Shown here: positions 1 to 31,368 of the stretch, piece by piece
Layout of the letters: each line of letters starts with the position of its first letter
Numbering within the stretch: position 1 is the first letter of the stretch
The notes under the pieces: generated by a model
Told to the model about the DNA's origin: nothing
Databases searched by the model: none
The model's input: the letters and a program-made list of their open reading frames with translations, nothing else
NCBI GenBank assembly: GCA_034769895.1
Contig: CM068367.1
Coordinates: 1,316,417,046-1,316,481,045 of the forward strand
DNA length: 64,000 nt
From: Magicicada septendecula
Taxonomy: Eukaryota; Arthropoda; Insecta; Hemiptera; Cicadidae
Direction of reading: 5' to 3'
Translations under genes and position numbers: made by a program

Positions 1-1335
1 ATCTGCTAATAATTTCTTCTGATTCCATCACTCTCCTTCGTATGTTGGCTAATTTGGTATCTTGTTTCTGCTGTTGTACGATCTCATTGACTATCTCTTC
101 CAGGTCCTTTCTCTCCTTTAATATATAATACACCTTGGTGATTTTCTCCTTTTCTCCTTCAAATGTCTGATTGTCAACATTTATTCTGGATAATATGTCA
201 GCCGCTACGTTCTTACTGCCTGGAATGTATTCCCACGTGATGTGGTACTCCTGCAGAGCGAGGATCCAATGGGTGAGTCTACCATGACTTAATTTATATT
301 GTTTAAGAAATGATATCGATTTATGGTCGCTTCTGACTGTGATGTGGTAGCCTAGGATGTATGTTCTAAATTTTCCGCACGCAAACACTATACTTAACAA
401 CTCCTTTTCCATAACGTTGTAGTTACGTTCACAACTATTTAACACTCTGCTGGCAAAGCTGATGACCAGGTGGTGTCTTCTTTATCCTCTTGATACAGTT
501 CAGCGCCCAGACTGACGTCACTGGCGTCGCAATTCAGATAGAAGGGTTGCTCAAAGTTGGGATGATGCAGCATCACTGTTTCTAAAAATTTTTGCTTTTT
601 AGTGTTAGTACCGCCTCCTGTTCGGTTCCCCAGGTCCACTTGTCTTTAGATGAGAGTTGTTTTGAAAATTTGACAGTCAAATGGGAGTAGTTATTCTGAA
701 ATTTACGGTAGTAGTTGCAAATGCCCAGGAAGGATTGCAACTGCTTCTTATTTTTGGGGGTAGGGAATTTCTGGATGGCTTCTACCTTTTCTTGGGACAG
801 AGATATTCCCTGCTCTGTTAGGTTAAATCCCAGGAATTTTACTTCTTCCGCGATAAACTTGGATTTATCTAGCTTCAGTTACATTGTTATCGGAGAGTTT
901 ATTCAGTACTTGTTCTATTCGGGCACAGTGTTCGTCCCAGTCAGATGATGTTATCAGTAGGTCGTCCACATATATCGTTGTGAATTGCAGAGCCTCTTGA
1001 CCTAGGACTTGGTCCATGCACTTTACAAACACTGCGACGGAGTTGATGAGGCCGAAAGGTAACCTCTTAAACTGATAATTCCTCCCGTCGAAATTTGAAA
1101 GCCATATACTGTCTACTGTGTGGGTGTAGCTCTACTTGCCAGTACCCACATACGGTATCCCATGTACTGATGTATCTTATCCCGTAGAATTTTTTTAAAA
1201 TTTCTTCAATTTCCACAGGCGAAGTCTGGTCATTAATGATCATTTTATTTATTTCCCGGGCGTCTAAACAGATCCTGACTTTACCACTCTTTTTGGGTAT
1301 AGCTACGATAGGACTTGTGTATGGAAATTGGCTAT
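1..1335 (-). pseudogene. Ty3/Gypsy pol fossil (RT and RNase H), runs off left edge
   Basis: Read on the minus strand, this stretch encodes the reverse transcriptase and RNase H of a Ty3/Gypsy-type LTR retrotransposon. Recognisable parts are the RT palm near 1330-1080 (SPIVAIPKKSGKVRICLDAR), the YVDD active-site box near 960-975, the RNase H start near 560-500 (FYLNCDASDVSLGAEL), and the RNase H end near 430-200 (MEKELLSIVFACGKFRTY, then SDHKSISF and PGSKNVAADILSRI). The order RT then RNase H fits Gypsy; integrase would follow beyond the left edge. The copy is broken, with a few breaks, and its 5' side is missing. It lies in what I read as intron 6 of the acyl-CoA synthetase gene. It is a fossil, and the family is secure from the motifs. 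Confidence 0.88.
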
Positions 1336-1597
1336 ACTCAATAATTAGAAATTTAAAGATATAACAAACATATATGATTTCAAAGTCACAATAATATATG
1401 TATTCAATTCTTGAAAATTCAATTTCAATATTGAGGGTATTGTATTGTGTCAACAATGATTTAATGATTACTGATTATTGTAAAAACTGTGTAAATGGGG
1501 TAGAAAATAAACAATTCAGAAATCAGTTAAACTTAAAAATTTTAAACTAACATACATAGTAATTAATTACATTTTTTACTTATGTGGCCAGTATATT

Positions 1598-1994
1598 CTA
1601 AATATCTTGGTTTGCCATGGACCACCTTTTCATCAGCTCACTTAGCTCTCTACGGATTGGTTGTAAAATTGGCTTCTGTTGCAAAGTCGGAAGAATCTTT
1701 GGTGTCCCAGAAATTATGAATATGTCCAAAAGGTGATGTGTAACTTCATCAGCTCTTTTACTCGGAAGGGGGGGGACAAGTTTTTCGGATGATCTTGGTA
1801 CGGACATAATTATTCACATATGACTGCGTGCATACTGAATTCATTGACTTGGCAATGAGAATCCATTTTGTATAGAGGTATTTTAGAATTTTTAAAGAAG
1901 AATGCACATATATGGGTGATATAAAATCTTTCATCATTCCCCATACAAAATTACACAGAAAGAAAGTAAAGACCATTTTAGATGATTTCGACAA
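1598..1994 (-). pseudogene. Integrase-core fossil (KRBA2-like)
   Basis: On the minus strand this encodes pieces resembling the integrase domain found in KRAB-A domain-containing 2-like proteins of insects and vertebrates: a segment like SKRADEVTHHLLDIF is followed by a glycine and proline step and a hydrophobic strand, as in that family's retroviral-type integrase core. Only about 100 residues can be followed. It is degraded. The neighbouring Gypsy pol fossil lies on the same strand, but the integrase precedes RT here, so the two are probably separate insertions. Ty3/Gypsy-like or Ginger-like ancestry cannot be told apart from this length. Confidence 0.45.
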
Positions 1995-2983
1995 GTGTAT
2001 TATTCAGCTAATTATTCATTAATGTCATACCACAGAAGAGGAAAGACCATCATTTTTTACAATAATGAACTAATTATAGTGATAGTGTATGTAATCATAG
2101 ACCCATCATTCATCAAATGGGATTTCGATAGGATTGTACAAAAAGAATAGGAAACTTTTAATAGAGAAACACAACATTAGACACTTAAGTGTCGATTGTA
2201 ACGGGACAAACTACTGGGATTTATTTTATTCTTTAATAATTATAAAAGGTAGTAGCAACTCAGGCTGAACAACGTTTTGATCACAAACGCATGACATTTT
2301 TGAACACCTTGCAGTCCCCTTCGTACCAAGCCATACGTGTCGCACAAAAGCAATTAAAGTCTGAAAATGTAAATGGTCAAAAGAGGTGCAAATTCATGTG
2401 TATGCGCGTGCGAGTCGGCCAACGATCACACGAGAAAAAGCACGCCTGAAGAATTCCTTCCCACCAGATGCTAGATGACGTAAGCTCCTCGAGATGCGTT
2501 CCACCAATCCCGACGCAAGTTGCCGTACACAGAAAATCTTTGGCCATTTTGAAAATCTCAAGTTGACAAAAGTCCTCAGACCGCGCGGTCAGAAAACAGT
2601 GCTCGCGAGCAAACTATCAATCAAGTCGACCGACTAATAATGAGTGAATTAATAAAACAACAAGCAAAGTGTGAAGGAAGTTAGTACTTCACAAGTTTAA
2701 ATAGAAACAGTTTTTTCATAAATATTTCGGACAGAAAAGTGTATATACGTTAGTGACAATTTGTAAAAACAGTTCGGAAGTTAAACGGAGAAAAAAGTGA
2801 TTATAAAACAGTGACACGATGATGAGGAGGAGCAGGAAAAGGGATGAGTAACTCATAAACATTTTTATATATTTATTAAAGATGCACCAAACTCTTAATC
2901 TGTTATCTACTGCATTCGGAAAAAGCTATTAATTAAATGGGGATTTAAAGAAGTAGTATATATATATATATATATATATATAT
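1995..2983. other. Intronic stretch without recognised gene; (TA)n at its end
   Basis: I see no gene or mobile-element protein here. The last bases (about 2957-2983) are a short TA dinucleotide run into which the LTR element at 2984 appears to have inserted. Confidence 0.5.
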
Positions 2984-4669
2984 TGCAACGAATCACAGGA
3001 TCATGATAAGCGGGGCAAGCTCATATATTACACAGACTATGGACATTCATGTTATATTGGTAGATGGTTAAGTTTGGTTATGTTATCAGTTGTATTTAGT
3101 AAGGATAAGGGTTTAGTTTAGTAAAACTGTGCATTATTTGTTTATTGTTATTCATGTACTGTGTTTGTGGAAATGTGCACGCGTGCGCGAGTGGTAAACG
3201 TTTCCCGGGCTGTGCGTGAATTAATTATCGTTGTGTTTGACATTGAACTGAACTTAGACATATGTATTGCTACAATCCCTATATATTTCTGACTATTGTT
3301 TATGTTCATATATGATATTAGTAAAGTATGCAGTTATGCACGAGATAAGGGTATTCTGATTACCGCTATGCATGCTGTTACAAAGTAAATGCACTCTACT
3401 GCATGAAAAGTGCATGTCACAGTGTACTAACCATGTGACTTCCGTCCACCAATAGAATGCTGAGTGGTGGTTGGAAATTTTCTTAAGCCTGTCGTTACAC
3501 AGGCAGTTCTTCTACGCTATCTACCGCGAACGGGACGTGCACTCCTTGTACAAGATTCTACCGCTTGCAAGGTGCTGTAAAAACTATTCGTTGTTAGTGA
3601 AACGGGAAGACTCAGAACTGTGTGTGTAGTACATCTGCACACAGTATTGTTTTAACGCATTGTGCGTATAATTACAGGCAGTTCTTCACTGCTGCTACCG
3701 CGAACGGTACATACAATTCTTGTTCAAGATTCTGTCGCTTGCAGGAATCTGTTAAGACTATTCGGCGATAGTAACGCGTGTTGACGCAGATCGGTTGAGT
3801 ATTAACTCTGTACACACGGTATTAGTATTGTAGTATTACGTGTGTAATAAGTGAGTGTAACTGTATCACTGTGCGAGATTTTCCGCAGTGTCAGTATCAT
3901 TAATAGTTATGCAATAGTAAGTTGTTCCATCAAGATGTTTCCGTGTTAGTGCAAGATTTCCTCATAGGGTGGTCTGCTGATCGCGGTAGACCTGGGTATT
4001 CGTGTGAACACTTGAAGAAGCCGGAGTGGTATAAGTTCAATATACCGTTATTAGATTAAACTCACTGTCACCTGAGATATTACTTGGTCATAAACTCTAT
4101 ATTAATTTTACGAGTAATAAGATCCGTAGTACCGTTGTGTGTGCGAAGCGTCAGATTCATCGTGGGAATTACAGGACACCAGCCCAGCTGTCAGGACACC
4201 AGCCCAGCTGTTACAGGACACCAGCCCAGCTGTCAGGACACCAGCCCAGCTGTTCAGGACACCAGCCCAGCTGTTATAGGACACCAGCCCAGCTGTTATA
4301 GGACACCAGCCCAGCTGTTACAGGACGCCAGGCCCAGCTGTAAACGTTTCTGGGGAAACGTCTGTCATTTATAAGCCACACCTGACGACCCAACTACACA
4401 GCAAAGACCTGCCCTTCTCTTCAGCAACATCATCGTGGGAATCTTCTTTATGTAACGTATCACGTCTTGCGTATGAACAGTATTTAACATTTTAAAAGAA
4501 AGACTCTATATCAAACATTACGTTCTGTACATATCAAATATACCATATAAACAATTACTTGTGTTTGTGCAATAAATAATCTTAAACGCTCCAATATAGA
4601 CTTTTAATTTAAAGATACACATACTATCATATCCTATGCGCCAATAGTTTAGTAATTTGTGTTGTCGCA
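2984..4669 (+). repeat. Left LTR (1,686 bp)
   Basis: It starts TGCAACGAATCACAGG and ends GTTGTCGCA, and matches the right LTR almost base for base. It contains an imperfect tandem duplication (copies from about 3495 and about 3672, spacing about 177 bp, both containing GGCAGTTCTTC and CGCGAACGG), an eight-unit minisatellite at 4172-4341 and an AATAAA at 4571-4576. An open frame at 4084-4374 runs through the minisatellite but is most simply a by-product of the repeat. Confidence 0.92.
4172..4341 (+). repeat. Eight-unit minisatellite inside the left LTR
   Basis: About eight copies of a 20-24 bp unit with the core CAGGACACCAGCCCAGCTGT, separated by zero to four extra bases (T, TA, TTA). The same array occurs in the right LTR at 8291-8459 with one base of length difference, so it predates this insertion and belongs to the family's LTR. 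Confidence 0.93.
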
Positions 4670-4680
4670 TAGAGATATTT

Positions 4681-4698
4681 TGGCGCTTAGCAACTTGG
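4681..4698 (+). other. Candidate primer-binding site
   Basis: Eleven bases after the left LTR lies TGGCGCTTAGCAACTTGG. Reverse-transcription primer sites start with TGG because tRNAs end in CCA. The matching tRNA cannot be named with confidence, and the gap after the LTR is longer than usual. Confidence 0.4.
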
Positions 4699-5058
4699 GG
4701 CTCGTAAAATAGCTGTAAATTTACGCTATTATATATTTATCTATAAACAAAAAAATTTGTTGGTAAAATCCTATGTATAATTATAATTAACGTAATAATT
4801 GTATGTGTATAGTTCATATGATAATCTGAGGGTATAATTTATCAATTGTGCATATTCTCTTGTATGTCATTTTATCAGTGTATTGGAGGTAGAATATTAG
4901 TTGTTGTGTTTTAGATAAGGTTTATTTACATGTTGATGTTTTGAACTGCTTTCTGTGTGCATATAAACTGGTTACATTACGTTCTAATCTTGTAATAATA
5001 ATAATTTTCTTTGCGTAAATCAGTAAATTTAAATTTATTAAAATTTTTAAACTGAATT

Positions 5059-6252
5059 TTGATCACTATGGCGGATTTAAAAGGGATAGAGAATGCTTTA
5101 GCGGCCATATTAGCGAAGATGGAAACCATGTCCGAAGAAATTAAAGCCAATAAAGAAGAAAGTAAAGCCAGGGATGAGGAGATGATAGCCATTAGGCAGA
5201 AATTTTGGGAAGAAATGGACGCCGATAGAGAGGAGTGGATGGCAAAACTACAGGAAATGTCAGCTGGTACTGAAGTAGATTTAACTGTTGGGAATAGTGT
5301 ACCTTGTGATAATTCTGAAGTACCAAATGTTCTGGTTGAACATACTCTCAATGAAAGTAATATGGAAGTTAACCAAGATGTGACATCTGAAGGATTAACG
5401 GAGAACAGTAGCGTAGTAGATGAAATTGAAAGTGATTATACAGAAACCACCTTATTAGGGCCTAGTAGTTCATATCTCGGTAAAGTCGAGTATTTAGATT
5501 CTGCATCGAATTGTAGTGAAGATAACAGAAATGAAATTAGTAGTAACAACACTATTAGTCTGGAACATACTTCAGGTAAGTGCTGTGATGAGGTGATAGT
5601 TTATAGTGTAACAGATATAGCATGCGAGAACCGTGAACGTATGGTAGAATTGGAAGCTATCATGGATGCGGACAGTGTATGCATAACACATAAAAATCCC
5701 GAACCAGTAGTAGAACCTGGAACTAGTATGGATACTAACGGTGCAGGTATTTATGACACATGTCGTAATGATGAGGTACTAGATGAATGTATATCAGATA
5801 CTGAGGTGTTTATGGAGGATGGAGAGGTGAATGATACTGGTGACAATAAGGTGACAACAATTATGGTAAATAATAATGAACCGCCGCGTAATCAGTTTCA
5901 TGTTCAAACACCACAAAATCAGCCGCAATCACAACAACATAAAAATACAACTCAGCAAATTAATACCAACTTATTAGCAACAGTTACTGAAAATGATTCA
6001 GTTGAAAAGCAGTTCAATCAATCAAGTATGAAAAATGTTAGTTATAAGAATGAAACTGTTATGTCTGGCCTATATCCTGCAGCAATGAGGGATAATTTAG
6101 TGTGTAATAATTATAATAGTAATAAACATGAGGGAAATATTAGTATTGAAAATTGCACCGACCTTATTGTCGAAGCAAAAATCAGTGGTTATGTTGATGA
6201 GATGTTGTTCGACAGCGGCACAGAAATATCGCTGTTGGACGAGCAGTTATGA
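5059..6252 (+). CDS. Gag/protease-like open frame of the LTR element
   Basis: A 397-codon frame starts at an ATG preceded by AT-rich leader sequence. Residues about 1-70 are charged and predicted by eye to form a coiled coil (repeated E/K with M, I and A spacing, for example MADLKGIENALAAILAKMET). The middle is acidic and low in recognisable structure, followed by a Q/N-rich stretch near residues 280-305. The C-terminus carries DSGTEISLLD, the active-site loop of retropepsin-like aspartic proteases. No capsid fold or zinc knuckle can be recognised. Sequence at 6331-6696 resembles further protease-region or linker coding. The frame is part of a fossil element; it is not a host gene. Confidence 0.6.
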   Translation: MITMADLKGIENALAAILAKMETMSEEIKANKEESKARDEEMIAIRQKFWEEMDADREEWMAKLQEMSAGTEVDLTVGNSVPCDNSEVPNVLVEHTLNESNMEVNQDVTSEGLTENSSVVDEIESDYTETTLLGPSSSYLGKVEYLDSASNCSEDNRNEISSNNTISLEHTSGKCCDEVIVYSVTDIACENRERMVELEAIMDADSVCITHKNPEPVVEPGTSMDTNGAGIYDTCRNDEVLDECISDTEVFMEDGEVNDTGDNKVTTIMVNNNEPPRNQFHVQTPQNQPQSQQHKNTTQQINTNLLATVTENDSVEKQFNQSSMKNVSYKNETVMSGLYPAAMRDNLVCNNYNSNKHEGNISIENCTDLIVEAKISGYVDEMLFDSGTEISLLDEQL

Positions 6253-7084
6253 AAGAGGTGTAAAAACCACTTTTTACAAACTCCGGTTCTGCTGGTAAGT
6301 CACACAAGGATAAAATCAGCAACGTATGAGTTGCAGATAATTGAAAAACAGGCACTTAAAACAGAATACGTACAGGATACGAGAATTGATGCGACCGTAC
6401 TTGGAGTTAGAAAACTCGGACATAATATTATATTGGAAGTCGACGAATTGAATAAACTGCCAGTTGGATTTCCAAACAATACATTACGAGGTAAAGTCGA
6501 TAGTGTAGAGCACCTTATCAGACTAGGACGCTCGAAAGATAAGATAACGAATAACTCACTAACCCGCAAGTTTCAGTTCAGGGGTTGCGAGATAAAGCAA
6601 ATACGGCGTATATTAAACAAATGCAAATCTACATTTCCAAGTAAACGCGTGCGTTTAAAAACGGAGATTTTTTACAAAAAAAAAACTCAGAAATAAATGT
6701 CAGGATATAGGGGTAAGAATGTGTAGCTATTTAAATATGTCAGTTCAGGTTTAAATGTTATATGTAAGATGACTCTGTGAATGAACAATAATCTAGTTAA
6801 GATAAGGAATGCCGTCTGTGTACTTTGTGACCCTGCATAAAATTTTGTTTATCTGCTTGTCAAGAACATGTGTGTTTGTTTTGGTTTAAGGTTACCACGT
6901 GTCTTTGATTTGGTGCTTCTGTCAAAGTGACAGTTAGGAAATGTTAGTATTGATTTGAGGATGTTTATTTGATTTTAGTTCGAGGGTATTAATATTATTA
7001 TCCCAGGTTTAGGAAATTGTTTTGGTTTATGGAGAAAAAAAAATTTTTATTTTTTGTTAGTTAACTAAAAAAAAATTTTTTTAT

Positions 7085-7102
7085 GCGGGAAGGGGTTAAT
7101 CC
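7085..7102 (+). other. Candidate polypurine tract
   Basis: A purine-rich stretch (GCGGGAAGGGG followed by TTAATCC) ends directly at the TG of the right LTR, the position where plus-strand priming is expected. Confidence 0.5.
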
Positions 7103-8787
7103 TGCAACGAATCACAGGATCATGATAAGCGGGGCAAGCTCATATATTACACAGATTATGGACATTCATGTTATATTGGTAGATGGTTAAGTTTGGTTAT
7201 GTTATCAGTTGTATTTAGTAAGGATAAGGGTTTAGTTTAGTAAAACTGTGCATTATTTGTTTATTGTTATTCATGTACTGTGTTTGTGGAAATGTGCGCG
7301 CGTGCGCGAGTGGTAAACGTTTCCCGGGCTGTGCGTGAATTAATTATCGTTGTGTTTGACATTGAACTGAACTTAGACATATGTATTGCTACAATCCCTA
7401 TATATTTCTGACTATTGTTTATGTTCATATATGATATTAGTAAAGTATGCAGTTATGCACGAGATAAGGGTATTCTGATTACCGCTATGGATGCTGTTAC
7501 AAAGTAAATGCACTCTACTGCATGAAAAGTGCATGTCACAGTGTACTAACCATGTGACTTCCGTCCACCAATAGAATGCTGAGTGGTGGTTGGAAATTTT
7601 CATAAGCCTGTCGTTACACAGGCAGTTCTTCTACGCCATCTACCGCGAACGGGACGTGCACTCCTTGTACAAGATTCTACCGCTTGCAAGGTGCTGTAAA
7701 AACTATTTGTTGTTAGTGAAACGGGAAGACTCAGAACTGTGTGTGTAGTATATCTGCACACAGTATTGTTTTAACGCATTGCGCGTATAATTACAGGCAG
7801 TTCTTCACTGCTGCTACCGTGAACGGTACATACAATTCTTGTTCAAGATTCTGTCGCTTGCAGGAATCTGTTAAGACTATTCGGCGATAGTAACGCGTGT
7901 TGACGCAGATCGGTTGAGTATTAACTCTGTACACACGGTATTAGTATTGTAGTATTACGTGTGTAATAAGTGAGTGTAACTGTATCACTGTGCGAGATTT
8001 TCCGCAGTGTCAGTATCATTAATAGTTACGCAATAGTAAGTTGTTCCATCAAGACGTTTCTGTGTTAGTGCAAGATTTCCTCATAGGGTGGTCTGCTGAT
8101 CGCGGTAGACCTGGGTATTCGCGTGAACACTTGAAGAAGCCTGAGTGGTATAAGTTCAATATACCGTTATTAGATTAAACTCACTGTCACCTGAGATATT
8201 ACTTGGTCATAAACTCTATATTAATTTTACGAGTAATAAGATCCGTAGTACCGTTGTGTGTGCGAAGCGTCAGATTCATCGTGGGAATTACAGGACACCA
8301 GCCCAGCTGTCAGGACACCAGCCCAGCTGTTACAGGACACCAGCCCAGCTGTCAGGACACCAGCCCAGCTGTTCAGGACACCAGCCCAGCTGTTATAGGA
8401 CACCAGCCCAGCTGTTATAGGACACCAGCCCAGCTGTTACAGGACGCCAGCCCAGCTGTAAACGTTTCTGGGGAAACGTCTGTCATTTATAAGCCACACC
8501 TGACGACCCAACTACACAGCAAAGACCTGCCCTTCTCTTCAGCAACATCATCGTGGGAATCTTCTTTATGTAACGTATCACGTCTTGCGTATGAACAGTA
8601 TTTAACATTTTAAAAGAAAGACTCTATATCAAACATTACGTTCTGTACATATCAAATATACCATATAAACAATTACTTGTGTTTGTGCAATAAATAATCT
8701 TAAACCCTCCAATATAGACTTTTAATTTAAAGATACACATACTATCATATCCTATGCGCCAATAGTTTAGTAATTTGTGTTGTCGCA
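7103..8787 (+). repeat. Right LTR (1,685 bp)
   Basis: Direct repeat of the left LTR, starting TGCAACG and ending GTCGCA, with about 15 scattered substitutions and one single-base length difference. It carries the same minisatellite (8291-8459) and AATAAA (8689-8694). Confidence 0.92.
8291..8459 (+). repeat. Minisatellite inside the right LTR
   Basis: Second copy of the eight-unit CAGGACACCAGCCCAGCTGT array. The open frame that runs through it (8203-8613) differs in length from the one in the left LTR because of the single-base difference, which argues against a maintained protein. Confidence 0.92.
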
Positions 8788-8791
8788 ATAG

Positions 8792-8842
<51 letters not shown>
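8792..8842. repeat. (TA)n(TG)n microsatellite
   Basis: A TA run followed by about 17 TG repeats directly downstream of the right LTR, probably the continuation of the microsatellite in which the LTR element inserted. Confidence 0.9.
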
Positions 8843-8844
<2 letters not shown>

Positions 8845-9244
8845 CATGGGAGTGTGAAAATTACGTAATGAACAAAAACATTGTTCATTAATCAACAAAA
8901 ACAATGGGTTGCGTTAATTATTTAAGGTATACCGATTATAAAGTGTATTTTCAATATTTGGTTTTCTTTTAATATGTTTAGTTGATAACATCCTATAATG
9001 GGCTATCACAGTATGTCGTAACATAATTATATAGAAATACGTAGAATGTCATGTTAAAGAAATAAAATAATGTTTTATGTGAATTTATAAATATGTATTT
9101 GTTATTTGTATTGGCCTATTATTCTCTGTCGAGTACACTAGACGACACCTTGTTTAATTTTCACATGAACATCAAGACTTACATTTTGACGTCCAAATAA
9201 AGGTAAGGTGACACAAATTTAAATACTTTTAATTATTAATTACT

Positions 9245-10120
9245 GAGAACTATTTCACGATTACATAAGAAAAATACAGCAATACAGAGAAGAACAGTGG
9301 TCCATAGTATACACAGATGAAACCTATTTCCACAGTTCAACTACAGTTACAAAAATCATGGCCAGATAATGACAAAAGTGGCCTGAAAACTGCAATAAAT
9401 ACAGGACATCAGGTGGTTGCAGTTCATGCTGGCGGTGAAAGTGGTTTTCTATCTGACGCGCTCTTAATGTTTAAGTCAGGTTCCAAAAAGGCAATTATCA
9501 TAATGGCATGAACTATGAAAATTATGAAAAGGATCAAGACAATGAAATGCTTATTACAAACTTGAATAAGAACAGTGTAATAGTAATGGATAATGCCCCC
9601 TAACATAACGTACAAATAAACCCACTCCAACAGCATTAACAGAAAGGCAGACATTATTAACTGGTTAGCGAACCGTGGCATTCAATGTAGTCCATATATG
9701 TTAAAACCTGAGCTCTCTGCACTAATTGAAAACAAACCAACAAACAATACTTTAAAATAGATGCTATTTTGGAAACTACGGACATTCTGTTTTACAACTT
9801 CACCCTATCACCCGGATCTTAATCCTATAGAATGGATTTGTGCAACCATGAAAATGAGATTGTTAAAAGAAAAAAAACATGCATTTTTCTGTAAACAGTG
9901 ATTTAAACTTAGCGAAAAAGGAAGTTGATTGTATTTCTCTGACAGACTGGACATCACGATATGACCACGATATGAAAACTACAAGCTATGAGACGCACGT
10001 TGCTTATTTCGGACTTTTATCAACTGGTAACATTTACCAAGACACTCAACAAAAGTCCAAAATAGAGCTGAGGACAAGCATTTTTCAGGCCTTTACCACC
10101 ACACTATGGTAACTGGTAAA
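9245..10120 (+). pseudogene. Broken Tc1/mariner-type DDE transposase
   Basis: The reading matches the catalytic half of a transposase family common in insects (DDE_3, IS630-Tc1-mariner superfamily). Visible motifs are YTDET with the first acid at 9316-9318, VVAVHAGGESGFLSDALL and LMFKSGSK near 9415-9490, VIVMDNAP with the second acid at 9589-9591, and YHPDLNPIEWI with the catalytic glutamate at 9830-9832. The N-terminal DNA-binding domain is absent or unrecognisable. Frameshifts follow the FKSGSK motif (about 9490), DNAP (about 9600) and the KPEL segment (about 9710), so no full frame remains. I found no terminal inverted repeats. It lies in intron 6 of the host gene. Confidence 0.85.
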
Positions 10121-10277
10121 TTTACTGGTTTTTGGGTTTTGACAGTGACATATATCTATCAAAACTATAAATCTATGGAAAACTATTAGTTTTGTACATT
10201 ACTGCACTTTCAAAATTTTACATTATCCAGGTTTTTGTTTATATACAATGTACATAATATATAGATACTAAACTTAC

Positions 10278-31358
<21,081 letters not shown>

Positions 31359-31368
31359 CGTGTTTTAT

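Larger units (their letters stand above)
2984..8787 (+). mobile_element. Young non-autonomous LTR retrotransposon, 5.8 kb
   Basis: Two near-identical direct repeats of about 1,685 bp, each starting TG and ending CA, flank a 2.4-kb interior. A candidate primer-binding site follows the left LTR and a purine-rich tract precedes the right LTR. The interior holds one long gag/protease-like frame, and I recognise no reverse transcriptase, RNase H or integrase in it, so the element must have been moved by enzymes from a relative. By eye about 15 substitutions separate the LTRs (near 0.9%), which suggests an insertion age of roughly one to a few million years, depending on the rate used. The insertion lies in a TA-rich microsatellite, so the target duplication cannot be read clearly. 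It is probably Ty3/Gypsy-like, judged from the protease-like motif. Confidence 0.9.

Noticed and set aside
4084-4374. Open frame through the left-LTR minisatellite as a gene
   Set aside because: It follows the tandem repeat, changes length in the other LTR because of a single-base difference, and has no family resemblance.
1-10277. Downstream acyl-CoA synthetase exons (YTSGTTG region) in the left part
   Set aside because: I searched the minus strand by eye for the AMP-binding signature and found none; the stretch is filled by transposons.
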